Positions 33,037 to 42,325 are shown, numbered from the stretch's first letter. The stretch is 64,000 bases of DNA from Nocardiopsis quinghaiensis (GCF_008638365.1 NZ_VWVU01000032.1:1-64000); one strand, 5' to 3'. The notes: generated by a model not told the origin, from the letters alone. Program-made: numbers and translations.

Positions 33037-34074
33037 ATGCGCGCGGTACGGGTACACGAGTACGGTGAGGGCCCTTCCGTCGACGAGGTCCCCGATCCGC
33101 GGGTCAGGGGACCGTTGGACGTCCTGGTGCAGGTCAACGCCGCGGGGGTGTGCCGGACCGACCTGCACATCGTCGAGGGCCAGTGGGCCGAGAAGAGCGG
33201 GGTCGCCCTGCCCTACGTCCTGGGACACGAGAACGCGGGGACCGTGGTCGAGATCGGCTCGGCCGTCACCAACGTCCTGGTCGGGGACAAGGTGATCCTG
33301 CACCCGCTGGTCACGTGCGGGCTGTGCCGTCCCTGCCGTGCGGGCGATGACGTCCACTGCGAGAACTCCTCCTTTCCCGGTGTCGACGCCGACGGCGGGA
33401 TGGCCGAACTGCTGCTCACCAACGCCCGTTCCTGCGTCAAGCTCCCCGAGGGGCTGGCGCCCGTGGACGTGGCCGCGCTGGCCGACGCCGGGCTCACCGC
33501 CTACCACGCCGTGCGCAGGGCGGTCCCGCTGCTCCACCCGGGGGCGCACGCGGTGCTGGTCGGAGCCGGGGGCCTGGGCCACCTCGGGATCCAGGTGCTC
33601 ACCGCGCTCAGCCCCGCCGAGCTGACCGTCGTGGACCGTTCGGAGGAGGCGCTGCGTGTGGCCGCGGACCTCGGTGCCGAGCACACGGTGTCGGCCGACG
33701 GCACCCAGGTCGATGCGGTCGCCGACATCACCGGTGGCAGGGGCGCGCAGGTGGTGCTCGACTTCGTCGGTGAGGGCGGCACCGAGAAGGAGGGCGTGGC
33801 CATGACCCGCGACGCCGGGAGCTACTTCGTCATCGGTTACGGCGGTGCGCTCGACATCGCGACCATCGACGTCATCTCTCGTGAGATCTCCGTGGTGGGC
33901 AACCTGGTGGGCAGCTACAACGACCTGGACGAGCTCATGCGCCTGGCCGCCCGGGGCAGGGTTCGCCAGCGCACGCGGACCTATTCGCTGGAGGCCGCCC
34001 CCGCGGCCTTCGACGATCTCGACCACGGGCGGCTGCCGGGGGCGCGGGCGGTTCTGGAGCCCGCCCCGGGCTGA
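33037..34074 (+). CDS. Zinc-dependent NAD(P) alcohol dehydrogenase (MDR family)
   Basis: A 345-residue medium-chain dehydrogenase. The catalytic zinc ligands lie in GVCRTDLHIVEGQ and LGHENAGTVVEIG, and the structural zinc Cys set is in TCGLCRPCRAGDDVHCEN. The Rossmann glycine motif is VGAGGLGHLG. ATG 33037 starts the conserved MRAVRVHEYGEGP. It lies 149 bases upstream of a molybdenum aldehyde oxidoreductase operon on the same strand, so an alcohol-to-aldehyde-to-acid sequence is plausible but unproven. Confidence 0.93.
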   Translation: MRAVRVHEYGEGPSVDEVPDPRVRGPLDVLVQVNAAGVCRTDLHIVEGQWAEKSGVALPYVLGHENAGTVVEIGSAVTNVLVGDKVILHPLVTCGLCRPCRAGDDVHCENSSFPGVDADGGMAELLLTNARSCVKLPEGLAPVDVAALADAGLTAYHAVRRAVPLLHPGAHAVLVGAGGLGHLGIQVLTALSPAELTVVDRSEEALRVAADLGAEHTVSADGTQVDAVADITGGRGAQVVLDFVGEGGTEKEGVAMTRDAGSYFVIGYGGALDIATIDVISREISVVGNLVGSYNDLDELMRLAARGRVRQRTRTYSLEAAPAAFDDLDHGRLPGARAVLEPAPG

Positions 34075-34223
34075 ACCGGGAGCGCCCGCGCCGTGCCGGT
34101 GCCGGGGGTCGCGCCGTGTCGGCTTCCGGCCGCCCCGAAGGTGTCACAGACTGTGACGAGTCTTCGACGCGGTGCGTGGAGGGGACTGAGGACATTGACC
34201 GCACACGAGGGAGGGCACCGCCG

Positions 34224-34727
34224 TTGGAGGCCACGATCACTCTGTATGTCGACGGTGGGAGACACGATCTGACCGTCGACACCCGTACCACCCTGCTGGA
34301 CGCGTTGCGTGACCGGTTGGGGGTGACCTCGCCCAAGAAGGGCTGTGACCACGGCCAGTGCGGAGCGTGCACGGTCCTGTTGGAGGGGCGTCGCGTCGTG
34401 TCCTGTCTGGCTTTGGCGGTCGCCCATGACGGGGCCCGTGTCACCACCGCCGCCGGGCTCGCCGAGGAGGGACGGCTGCACCCCGTCGCCCGCGCCTTCG
34501 TCGACCACGACGGTTTCCAGTGCGGCTACTGCACGCCCGGGCAGGTCTGTTCGGCGGTGGGCATGTTGGAGGAGGTCGCCGCCGACTGGCCCAGTCACGT
34601 CACCGAGGGCCTGGACGCGCCGGTGCGCCTGAGCGATGAGGAGATCCGCGAGCGTATGAGCGGCAACCTGTGCCGTTGCGGCGCCTACGTCAACATCGTC
34701 GCCGCGATCAGGGAGGCCGCCCGGTGA
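34224..34727 (+). CDS. Aldehyde oxidoreductase, [2Fe-2S] subunit (PaoA/YagT-like)
   Basis: A 167-residue iron-sulfur subunit of a xanthine-oxidase-family molybdoenzyme. The plant-type ferredoxin cluster is Cys41, Cys46, Cys49 and Cys61 (KKGCDHGQCGACTVLLEG); the second cluster is in QCGYCTPGQ and GNLCRCGAYVNI. A TTG start at 34224 is chosen because GAGGGAGGG lies eight bases ahead and the protein then has the usual length; longer frames start at 34116 without support. No Tat signal is visible, unlike E. coli PaoA, so a cytoplasmic enzyme is inferred. The stop overlaps the next start (GTGA). Confidence 0.92.
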   Translation: MEATITLYVDGGRHDLTVDTRTTLLDALRDRLGVTSPKKGCDHGQCGACTVLLEGRRVVSCLALAVAHDGARVTTAAGLAEEGRLHPVARAFVDHDGFQCGYCTPGQVCSAVGMLEEVAADWPSHVTEGLDAPVRLSDEEIRERMSGNLCRCGAYVNIVAAIREAAR

Positions 34728-35716
34728 AACCGTTCGACTACAGCAGGCCCGCCGAGGCCTCCGCCGCCGTCGCCGCGGTCGCCGGTGATCCCGGGGCCGC
34801 CTACATCGGTGGGGGCACCAACCTGGTCGACCGTATGAAGCTGGGTGTCACCGAGCCCACCACGCTGGTGGACGTGCGCAACCTGCTCAGCGACCGGATC
34901 GAGGAGTTGCCCGACGGCCGGATCCGCGTCGGAGGCGCCGTGCCCAACAGCGACCTGGCGGCCCATCCGGAGGTGCGCAGGCGCTTTCCCGTCCTCTCCC
35001 AGGCCCTGTTGGCAGGTGCCTCCGGGCAGTTGCGCAACGTGGCCACCACCGGTGGCAACCTCCTGCAGCGCACACGGTGTGTGTACTTCCAGAACCGTGC
35101 CATGCCCTGCAACAAGCGTGAACCCGGCACGGGTTGTTCGGCGGTGGAGGGTTATGGCCGCTACAACGCCGTCCTGGGCGCCTCCGAGCACTGTGTGGCC
35201 ACCCATCCCTCCGACATGGCGGTCGCGATGACCGCCCTGGGCGCGCGGGCGCACGTGCTCGGCCCCGCCGGTGAGCGCACCGTGGACCTGCCCGGCCTGC
35301 ACCGGCTGCCCGGTGCGGAGCCCGAGCGCGACACCGTCCTGGAGCACGGTGACCTGATCACCGCCGTGGACCTGCCCCACCTGCCGTTGGCCCTGCGGTC
35401 GACCTACCGCAAAGTGCGCAACCGCGCCTCCTACGCCTTCGCGTTGGTGTCGGTGGCCGCCGCGCTCGACGTCGTGGACGGCACCGTGGTGGACGCGCGG
35501 GTGGCTTTTGGCGGTTTGGCGCACGCGCCCTGGCGTGCCCACCGGGCCGAGGAGGCGCTGCGCGGGGGACCGGCGACCGAGGAGGCCTTCCGTGAGGCCG
35601 GACGGGTCGAACTCGCCGACGCCGACACCGGGCCGGACAACGCCTTCAAGGTCCCCATGGCCGTCAACACCCTGGCCCTGGTCCTGCGCGGGTTGACCGA
35701 CGAGGAGGCACGATGA
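34724..35716 (+). CDS. Aldehyde oxidoreductase, FAD-binding subunit (PaoB/YagS-like)
   Basis: A 330-residue FAD subunit (CoxM/XdhB fold). AAYIGGGTNLVDRMKLG and ATTGGNLLQRTRC are the FAD pyrophosphate loops. The segment CVYFQNRAMPCNKREPGTGC, with a further Cys in SEHCVATHPSDMAVA, matches the extra [4Fe-4S]-binding insertion of PaoB and 4-hydroxybenzoyl-CoA reductase. GTG 34724 overlaps the preceding stop, and ATGA couples it to the next gene. The three genes form one translationally coupled operon. Confidence 0.93.
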   Translation: MKPFDYSRPAEASAAVAAVAGDPGAAYIGGGTNLVDRMKLGVTEPTTLVDVRNLLSDRIEELPDGRIRVGGAVPNSDLAAHPEVRRRFPVLSQALLAGASGQLRNVATTGGNLLQRTRCVYFQNRAMPCNKREPGTGCSAVEGYGRYNAVLGASEHCVATHPSDMAVAMTALGARAHVLGPAGERTVDLPGLHRLPGAEPERDTVLEHGDLITAVDLPHLPLALRSTYRKVRNRASYAFALVSVAAALDVVDGTVVDARVAFGGLAHAPWRAHRAEEALRGGPATEEAFREAGRVELADADTGPDNAFKVPMAVNTLALVLRGLTDEEAR

Positions 35717-37800
35717 CCGAGACGTCGCAGCCGCGGGCCGTGGGGCGGCCGCTGGCCCGGTTGGAGGGTGCGGACAAGGTCACCGGGCGGGCGCCCTACG
35801 CCTACGAGCATCCGTTCGACGACCCCCTGTACCTGCATCCGGTGCTGTCCACCTTCGCGCGGGGGCGCGTCACCGGTGTCGACGCCTCGGGGGCCGAGGC
35901 GCTGGAGGGGGTGCGTGCCGTTCTGACCTCCGCCAACGCCGAGCGGCTCGCCGACACCGAGGACCGGGAGTTCGCCGTCCTGCAGTCCGAGGAGGTGGCC
36001 TTCCACGGCCAGTTCGTCGCCGCGGTCGTCGCCGACACACCGGAGGTCGCCCGGCAGGCGGCCGGACTGGTGCGGGTGGACTCTGAGAGGTCGCCGCACG
36101 ATGTGGTGCTGACCGGTGACCATGAGGGGTTGTACCGGCCCGGGAGCGAGGACGGGCCCGCCTCCGACACCGAGCAGGGTGATGTGGGGGCGGCGCTGGA
36201 GCGCGCCGAGGTTCTGGTCGACCACACCTACCGCACGCCCACGGAGCACAACAACCCCATGGAGCCGCACACCACCGTGGCCCTGTGGGAGGAGGGGGCA
36301 CAGCGCCTGACCCTCTACGACTCCACCCAGGGTGTGCACGTGGTCCGCGCGTCGGTGGCCACGGTGTTCGGTCTGGAGCTGGATCAGGTCAGGGTGGTCG
36401 CGCCCCATGTGGGGGGTGGTTTCGGTTCGAAGGGGGAGGCGCACGCCCACGACGTCCTGGCCGCGATGGCCGCACGTGCCCTGCCCGGGCGGCCGGTCAA
36501 GTTCGCGCTGACCCGGCAGCAGATGTTCTGCCTGGTCGGCTACCGCACCCCCACGATCCAGAGGGTGCGCCTGGGCGCCGACCGGAACGGGCGGTTGGGC
36601 GTGCTCGTCCACGACTCGGTGGAGCAGACCTCGACCGTCAAGGAGTTCTCCGAACAGAGCGCGATGTGCTCGCGGTGGATGTACGCCGCGCCCCACCGCC
36701 GCACCACCCACCGGACGGCCGCTCTGGACGTGCCCGTCAACTTCTGGATGCGTGCCCCGGGTGAGGCGCCGGGGATGTACGCGCTGGAGGCGGCCATGGA
36801 CGAGCTCGCCCAGGCGTGCGGGCTCGACCCGGTGGAGTTGCGGGTGCGCAACGAGCCCGGGACCGACCCCCAGAGCGGTAACCCGTGGTCGGACCGGCAG
36901 CTGGTCAGGTGTCTGCGTGAGGGCGCTGAGCGCTTTGGCTGGTACGGGCGTGATCCCGCTCCCCGGTCCCGCCGCGAGGGGAACTGGATGGTCGGTACCG
37001 GTGTGGCCGCGGCGAGCTATCCGCACCTGTTCAATCCGGGTTCGGTGGCCCGTGTCCGTTACGGCGACGACGGTCGTTACGAGGTGGGGATCGGTGCGGT
37101 GGACATCGGTACGGGGGCGTGGACCGCGCTCACCCAGATCGCGGCGGACGCCCTGGGCTGCTCCGCGGAGGGGGTGCGGTTGCGCATCGGTGACACGGAT
37201 CTGCCCACGGCCTCGGTCGCGGGCGGCTCCAGCGGTACCAGTTCCTGGGGCACGGCGATCGTGACCGCGGCCCGTGCCTTCCGCGCGGAGCACGGGGACT
37301 CCCCGGCGCCGGGCGCGAGCTCGCAGGCGAGCGCGGCGCAGGACACCGTCGACGAGGGGTATGCGGTCTACTCCTTCGGGGCGCACTTCGCCGAGGTGCG
37401 GGTGCACGCCGACACGGGTGAGATCCGGGTGCCGCGCATGTTCGGCATGTTCTCGGTGGGGCGGGTGGTCAATCCGCGCATGGTGCGTTCGCAGTTCCTG
37501 GGCGGGATGGTCATGGGGATGTCGATGGCACTGCACGAGGAGAGCTTCCGGGATCCGCGTCATGGCCATGTCGCCAACGGGGACTTCGCCGAGTACCACA
37601 TCCCCACCAACGCCGACGTGGGTGATCTTCGGGTCGACTGGTTGGAGGGGGAGGATCCGCGTGCCACCCCGATGGGGTCGCGGGGCGTGGGCGAGATCGG
37701 CATCGTGGGTACGGCCGCGGCGGTGGCCAACGCCGTGCACCACGCCACGGGTGTGCGGGTCCGTGACCTGCCGGTCACACCGGACAAGGTGTTGGGCTGA
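35713..37800 (+). CDS. Aldehyde oxidoreductase, molybdenum cofactor subunit (PaoC/YagR-like)
   Basis: A 695-residue molybdopterin subunit, shorter than XdhB/CoxL and close to the PaoC size. Cofactor-binding segments VVAPHVGGGFGSKGEAHAHD and FWMRAPGEAPGMYALE, and the active-site Glu661 in GVGEIGIVG, are present. It would hydroxylate aldehydes to acids, using water, with electrons passing through the FeS and FAD subunits. No XdhC-type maturation protein follows; the next gene is convergent. Aromatic aldehydes are the usual substrates of PaoABC, which is an inference here. Confidence 0.94.
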   Translation: MTETSQPRAVGRPLARLEGADKVTGRAPYAYEHPFDDPLYLHPVLSTFARGRVTGVDASGAEALEGVRAVLTSANAERLADTEDREFAVLQSEEVAFHGQFVAAVVADTPEVARQAAGLVRVDSERSPHDVVLTGDHEGLYRPGSEDGPASDTEQGDVGAALERAEVLVDHTYRTPTEHNNPMEPHTTVALWEEGAQRLTLYDSTQGVHVVRASVATVFGLELDQVRVVAPHVGGGFGSKGEAHAHDVLAAMAARALPGRPVKFALTRQQMFCLVGYRTPTIQRVRLGADRNGRLGVLVHDSVEQTSTVKEFSEQSAMCSRWMYAAPHRRTTHRTAALDVPVNFWMRAPGEAPGMYALEAAMDELAQACGLDPVELRVRNEPGTDPQSGNPWSDRQLVRCLREGAERFGWYGRDPAPRSRREGNWMVGTGVAAASYPHLFNPGSVARVRYGDDGRYEVGIGAVDIGTGAWTALTQIAADALGCSAEGVRLRIGDTDLPTASVAGGSSGTSSWGTAIVTAARAFRAEHGDSPAPGASSQASAAQDTVDEGYAVYSFGAHFAEVRVHADTGEIRVPRMFGMFSVGRVVNPRMVRSQFLGGMVMGMSMALHEESFRDPRHGHVANGDFAEYHIPTNADVGDLRVDWLEGEDPRATPMGSRGVGEIGIVGTAAAVANAVHHATGVRVRDLPVTPDKVLG

Positions 37801-37821
37801 GGACCGGGGCGCCGGCCGGAG

Positions 37822-38574
37822 TCAGGTGCGGGGCGCACTCACCAGGGACGGGCACACGTCCGTGTCCACGCCGGGCGACCACAGGACCGACACGGGCTCG
37901 CGGTCGCCGACGTGCACGCCCGCGGCCTGGAGCAGGTCGCCCCGGTAGGTCCAGGAGGGCGCGTGGTACAGGGGCCAGGGCTGGTGTCGCACCCGGATCC
38001 ACCAGGTGCGGCCCGCGTGGCGGGTGTGCAGGCCCCACCGCGCGGTGACGAAGCGCTCCAGTGAGGAGGGGCGGTCCACGTGTTCGCCCACGGTGACCCG
38101 CCAGCGTCCCCGGGCCCCGCCCCGGGGCAGGCGGCGGCGCACCGCGCCCGCGTGCACGTCGCCCCGGGAGCGCAGGGAGACGTCCGACCACATGTAGGGC
38201 AGGCCCGTCAGGGTGCGGGCCGCCAGGACGTTGTGGGCCGAGTCGGCGTCCATGGACAGGAAGACCACGCCTTGGCGGCCGTACTCGTCCACGGAGTACA
38301 GGCGCACGTTGACCTCGCCGAATCCGCCGACCGGGATCCCTGCGGCCGTGGTGGACGGGACGCGGAAGGCCACGAGTCCGACGTAGGTGAGTCCGTCCAG
38401 TACGTCGGGCCGGATGTGCTCGGGCAGCAGCGGCGCCACCCGCTCGGGCGGGAGCGCCCAGTGCGTGAAGACCACCTCGTTCCAGCTCTGCCTGAGCAGC
38501 GGCGGTCCGGGCAGCGGAGGCGGCTCGGCGGGGGGCGGTGGCCGCCGGATCGCGTGTGTGGACGGCTCCTGCAC
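37822..38574 (-). CDS. DUF2071 (YqjF-like) protein
   Basis: A 250-residue DUF2071 protein. LLRQSWNEVVFTHWALPPERV, LDGLTYVGLVAFRV, FGEVNVRLYSVDEYGRQGVVF and HAPSWTYRGDLL are the family landmarks, which relate to acetoacetate decarboxylase-like folds. GTG 38574 follows GGAGGG. The function is unknown. It is convergent with the molybdenum subunit, 21 bases apart. Confidence 0.86.
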   Translation of the reverse strand: MQEPSTHAIRRPPPPAEPPPLPGPPLLRQSWNEVVFTHWALPPERVAPLLPEHIRPDVLDGLTYVGLVAFRVPSTTAAGIPVGGFGEVNVRLYSVDEYGRQGVVFLSMDADSAHNVLAARTLTGLPYMWSDVSLRSRGDVHAGAVRRRLPRGGARGRWRVTVGEHVDRPSSLERFVTARWGLHTRHAGRTWWIRVRHQPWPLYHAPSWTYRGDLLQAAGVHVGDREPVSVLWSPGVDTDVCPSLVSAPRT

Positions 38575-38670
38575 AGGCTTTCCCTCCGGGTGTTCGTGGG
38601 GCGGTGTGGGGCGCCCGGGGATATGACATCACGGTGCGGGGCGGACACGGCTCCTGGGGCACCGCGAACG

Positions 38671-38709
38671 CGTGTGTCCGCCCGCCCCCATGGGACGGGC
38701 GGACACACG
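38671..38709 (-). terminator. Terminator after manganese catalase
   Basis: Perfect 14-bp arms (38671-38684 and 38696-38709) with an 11-base loop lie just downstream of the minus-strand catalase stop. Confidence 0.75.
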
Positions 38710-38728
38710 TGCCCGGTTTCCCGAAGGA

Positions 38729-39634
38729 CTACTCCAGGGTGTCCTTGAGCTTGCCCATGACGCCCTCGCCCTTGGTGGCCTTGGACGGGCCCTTGGTCGA
38801 GCCCTCGCCGCTGGGCTCACCGTTGGTTCCGTACAGCTTGGGGTCCGCGGGCGGCGCGGAGCCCGGACCGCCGAGGGGCTCGGGCTGGTCGAGGTAGCGC
38901 AGTTCGTGCCGGCCGTCGGGAGCGGGCCTGTTCGCCCAGCGGGCCTGGGCGGCGTCGGTGCCGTCGGACAGGCCCCAGATGGTGTTGGCGTGCTCCTGGT
39001 TCTCCTCGTCGAAGAGTGCGGTGGGAGCGATCTCGCCCTCCATGCCGTCCTCCTGTAGTTCCTCGATGGCGGCCAGCCACATGTTCTGGTGGACGGTGTC
39101 CCGGGCCAGGTTGAACTGGAGCATCGCCTTGACGCCGGGGTCGTCGGTCATGTTGTACAGCCGCGCGGTCTGGAGCCGGCCCTGGGCCTCGGCGGCGACG
39201 TTGGCGCGGAAGTCCGCCAGCAGGTTGCCGCTGGCCACGATGTACTTGCCGTTCCAGGGGGTGCCCGCGGAGTCGGCGGGCACGGCGCCGCCTCCGGAGA
39301 CGATGGCCTGCTGGGGGTTCATACCGCCCACGAGCGCCGCCACCACCGGGTCCTCGACGGCCTTGGCCACGGTGGTGGCCGGGGCGCCCTCCAGCAGGCG
39401 CGCCACCATGGTGGCGAGCATCTCGACGTGGCCGATCTCCTCGGTGGCCACGTCCATGATCAGATCCTTGTACTTGCCCTCGATACGGCAGTTCCAGCCC
39501 TGGAACAGGTACTGCATGGTGACGGTCATCTCGCCGAAGGCGCCGCCGATGAGTTCCTGGAGCTTCATCGCGAAGAGCGCGTCGGGCGCCTCGGGCTTGG
39601 CCTCGAACTGCAGGTGTTTGGTGTGTCGGAACAT
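38729..39634 (-). CDS. Manganese catalase
   Basis: A 301-residue non-haem dimanganese catalase that would break hydrogen peroxide into water and oxygen in the cytoplasm. Metal ligands match the family: Glu35 (GGAFGEMTV), Glu66 and His69 (ATEEIGHVEM), a later Glu in VAAEAQGR and a His in DTVHQNM. The four-helix core spans about 20-200; the C-terminal 80 residues wrap around in the known hexamers, and the extreme end is Gly/Ser/Lys rich. It is divergent from a CaCA exchanger gene, 193 bases away. Confidence 0.95.
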   Translation of the reverse strand: MFRHTKHLQFEAKPEAPDALFAMKLQELIGGAFGEMTVTMQYLFQGWNCRIEGKYKDLIMDVATEEIGHVEMLATMVARLLEGAPATTVAKAVEDPVVAALVGGMNPQQAIVSGGGAVPADSAGTPWNGKYIVASGNLLADFRANVAAEAQGRLQTARLYNMTDDPGVKAMLQFNLARDTVHQNMWLAAIEELQEDGMEGEIAPTALFDEENQEHANTIWGLSDGTDAAQARWANRPAPDGRHELRYLDQPEPLGGPGSAPPADPKLYGTNGEPSGEGSTKGPSKATKGEGVMGKLKDTLE

Positions 39635-39827
39635 GGTTTCGCCTCATCACTGGGGGATGTGGTCGTAACACTGTCTGTCGTCGGGCCCGCTACCCGGGTG
39701 CCTGGGGCGCATGCGTCGTTGGAGGAGAGTTTGTTCTCCGTGGACCGCCTTCGGGCCCGTGTGGTAGCCGGCCGGTGGCGGGGTAGGCGGTAGTGGTCGT
39801 CGAAGGAGTGAAGGAGCGAGGAACGAG

Positions 39828-40883
39828 ATGCTGGAGGCGCTGTCCCCTCCCTGGCCGCTGGGGTGGAGTGTGGGGCTCTTCGCCCTGGTGGCCGTGGTGA
39901 CGGTGGTGGCCAGCGTCAGGATGGCGGCGCTGGGCGATGTCCTGGCCGATCGCACCGGGTGGGGGGAGGCGGTCTTCGGCGCGGTCTTCTTCGGTCTGGC
40001 GACCTCCCTGTCGGGGATCGTGATGACGGCGGTCAGTGCCTCGGTGGACCATCCGGGGCTGGCCTACAGCAACGCCGTGGGGGGCATCGCCGCGCAGACG
40101 CTCGCGCTGGCGGTGGCCGACTTCTTCTACCGGCGCGCCAATCTGGAGCACGCCGCGGCCTCCTCGGCCAACCTGCTCTTCTGCTGCATGCTGATCGGGT
40201 TGTTGGCGTTGGCGTTGCTGACGGCCTTCGGTCCGGATGTGGTGCTCCTGGGTGTGCATCCGGCCTCGGTCGGGCTGGTGCTGTTCTACGCGGGTGGGCT
40301 CTGGCTGATCCGCAAGGAGCACAAGCATCCGATGTGGCGGGCCGTGCGTACCACCGAGACGGTGATGGACGTTCCCGAGGACGAGGGCGCGGACGGTACC
40401 GGAGAGGGCGCCGGTGTGGGGACCACCGTGCTGTGGGCGCGGTTCCTGGTGGTGGGTGCCGTCGTGGCCGTGGGCGGGTGGGCTCTGGCCCGGTCGGCCG
40501 CGACGATCGTGGAGACCACGGGGCTCAACGCGGGTCTGGTGGGCGCTGTGGCGATGGGCGCGGTCAACGCCCTGCCCGAGACGGTCGCGGCGGTCGCGGC
40601 GGTCCGGCGTGGCGCGATGACGCTGGCGGTGGCCGCCGTCATCGGCGGTAACAGCCTGGACGTGCTCAACCTGGCCGTGGGCGACGTCTTCTACCGGCGG
40701 GGCTCGCTGTTCCACGCCGCAACGGCGGACGAGTTGTTCCTGACGGCCGGGGCGCTGCTGATGACCGTGGTGCTGCTGGCCGGGCTCATCCTGCGTCAGG
40801 TACGCGGTTGGGGCCGGATCGGTTTCGAGGGTGTGCTGTTGATCGCGGTCTACGCGGGGATCGTCGGGGTGCTGGCCTTCTGA
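39828..40883 (+). CDS. Sodium/calcium exchanger (CaCA) family protein
   Basis: A 351-residue membrane protein with about ten helices in two inverted halves. The alpha repeats carry the ion-binding motifs TSLSGIVMTAVSA with AYSNAVGGIAAQT in the first half, and GAVNALPETVAAVAAVRRG with AAVIGGNSLDVLN in the second. A charged cytoplasmic loop (about 165-195) separates the halves. The acidic residue of alpha-1 (usually in SxPE) is not seen; only the second repeat has Pro-Glu. Ion specificity is therefore uncertain. Confidence 0.82.
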   Translation: MLEALSPPWPLGWSVGLFALVAVVTVVASVRMAALGDVLADRTGWGEAVFGAVFFGLATSLSGIVMTAVSASVDHPGLAYSNAVGGIAAQTLALAVADFFYRRANLEHAAASSANLLFCCMLIGLLALALLTAFGPDVVLLGVHPASVGLVLFYAGGLWLIRKEHKHPMWRAVRTTETVMDVPEDEGADGTGEGAGVGTTVLWARFLVVGAVVAVGGWALARSAATIVETTGLNAGLVGAVAMGAVNALPETVAAVAAVRRGAMTLAVAAVIGGNSLDVLNLAVGDVFYRRGSLFHAATADELFLTAGALLMTVVLLAGLILRQVRGWGRIGFEGVLLIAVYAGIVGVLAF

Positions 40884-40907
40884 GGCGGGGGCGGCTCCGG
40901 GGCCCGT

Positions 40908-41402
40908 TCAGCGCACCTGGTGCAGGCGGACGCTGTGCAGGTGCGCGTCCTGGACGGTCGCCGTCATGTAGGTGTGGTGGGGTTGGCGGCGCCGGTCGGT
41001 GGGCGAGCCGGGGTTGAGCAGCCGCAGCCCGGAGGGGGCGGTGGTGTCCCAGGGGATGTGGGAGTGCCCGAACACCAGCACGTCGCAGTCGGCGAAGCGT
41101 TCCTGGCAGCGTTTCTCGCGTCCCCGCGCGTCGCCGGTCTCGTGTACGACGGCCAGGCGCACTCCGTCGAGGGTGGTGCGGGCGACCTCGGGCAGGCGCG
41201 CGCGCAGGTCGGGGCCGTCGTTGTTGCCGTACACGCCGACCAGGCGCTCGGTCCGCGCCTGGAGGCGTTCCAGGCTGGCCAGGTCGCACCAGTCCCCGGC
41301 GTGGACCACCGCGTCGGCTCGTTCGACCTCCCGCCACACCTGGTCGGGCAGGTCGCGCGCGCGGCGCGGGATGTGGGTGTCGGACACGATCAGCACACGC
41401 AT
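40908..41402 (-). CDS. YfcE/MJ0936-type metallophosphoesterase
   Basis: A 164-residue calcineurin-like phosphodiesterase. The metal-binding motifs appear in order: SDTHIPRRA, HAGDWCD, YGNNDG (GNND in place of GNCD), VVHETGD and FGHSHIP. It is the short YfcE-type form without extra domains. The ATG has no strong ribosome site. It would hydrolyse phosphodiesters; the substrate is unknown. It is convergent with the exchanger gene. Confidence 0.92.
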   Translation of the reverse strand: MRVLIVSDTHIPRRARDLPDQVWREVERADAVVHAGDWCDLASLERLQARTERLVGVYGNNDGPDLRARLPEVARTTLDGVRLAVVHETGDARGREKRCQERFADCDVLVFGHSHIPWDTTAPSGLRLLNPGSPTDRRRQPHHTYMTATVQDAHLHSVRLHQVR

Positions 41403-41461
41403 GTCCGTAGCTTAGGCCAGCCGTGCCCGCTCCCTCGGCCCCTCGGAGCGGAGGACGGTGG

Positions 41462-42133
41462 TTACTCCTCGCCGCCGAAGGAGTTGTACCCCCTGGCCCG
41501 CTCCTGGCCGGACATGGCGTGGATGGCGTCCATGACGTGGTCGGTGATGACCCGTCGGGCCTTGCCCGGGGGGAGGTGGTCGTAGCCGGTGGAGAAGTCC
41601 ATCGGCGCGCCGAAGCGGATGGTGAAGGAGTGCGGGCGCGGCATGGAGGCGCCGATCGGTTGCACGTCCTGGGTGCCGCTCACGGCCACCGGTACGACGG
41701 GGGCCTTGGACTCCATGGCCAGGTGGCCCACGCCGGTGCGGCCCCGGTACAGGCGGCCGTCGCGGGAGCGGGTGCCCTCGGGGTAGATGACGCAGGCCTC
41801 ACCCGCGCGCAGCTGGTCCAGCATCATCTCCAGGGAGAGCATGGCGCCGCGCGCGTCGGCGCGCCGCACGGGCATGGCTCCCAGGGAGGAGAACACGGTC
41901 TTGGTGAGGCGGCCCCTGAGGCCGGTGCCCTCGAAGTAGTCGGACTTGGCCAGGAACCGTACCCGGCGCTGGGTCACCGACAGGGGGATGACGACGCTGT
42001 CCACGAACGACAGGTGGTTGCTGGCCAGCAGCACCGCGCCGGTGGCGGGGACGTTCTCACGGCCCTGGATGGTCGGGCGGCACAGGGTACGGGCGAGCAC
42101 CGATGCTGTTTGCCGCAACGCGCCGTAGAGCAC
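41462..42133 (-). CDS. 1-acyl-sn-glycerol-3-phosphate acyltransferase (PlsC-like)
   Basis: A 223-residue acyltransferase. Motif I is NHLSFVD (HX4D), motif III is YPEGTRSRDG, and VVPVAVSGTQ is the fourth block. GTG 42133 follows GGGAG by a good spacing; the longer frame to 42304 runs through the neighbouring terminator hairpin and is not conserved. It would acylate lysophosphatidate at the membrane in phospholipid synthesis. Actinobacteria often carry several such paralogues. Confidence 0.9.
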   Translation of the reverse strand: MLYGALRQTASVLARTLCRPTIQGRENVPATGAVLLASNHLSFVDSVVIPLSVTQRRVRFLAKSDYFEGTGLRGRLTKTVFSSLGAMPVRRADARGAMLSLEMMLDQLRAGEACVIYPEGTRSRDGRLYRGRTGVGHLAMESKAPVVPVAVSGTQDVQPIGASMPRPHSFTIRFGAPMDFSTGYDHLPPGKARRVITDHVMDAIHAMSGQERARGYNSFGGEE

Positions 42134-42267
42134 GTGGTCTCCCTCACGAATGGTCGGATGCCGGAGTCCAATGTAAGGGCGACCAGTGGGTAACAACGGT
42201 TCGTGGGCGGGGAGAGTGCCCCAGGTCACCGTTCGGGCGGAGCGGTTTCGGGCGGCGGGGCCGGCGC

Positions 42268-42296
42268 CGTGTGCCTGCTCGGCGGGCAGGCACACG
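42268..42296 (-). terminator. Terminator after the PLP dehydratase
   Basis: Perfect 11-bp arms CGTGTGCCTGC and complement with a seven-base loop, 29 bases downstream of the minus-strand dehydratase stop. Confidence 0.7.
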
Positions 42297-42325
42297 TCGG
42301 TCACGTGGGGGCACGCGCGGGTGGG

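Noticed and set aside
35431-37743. A 770-codon minus-strand frame
   Set aside because: It is antisense to the molybdenum subunit; no motif or ribosome site supports it.
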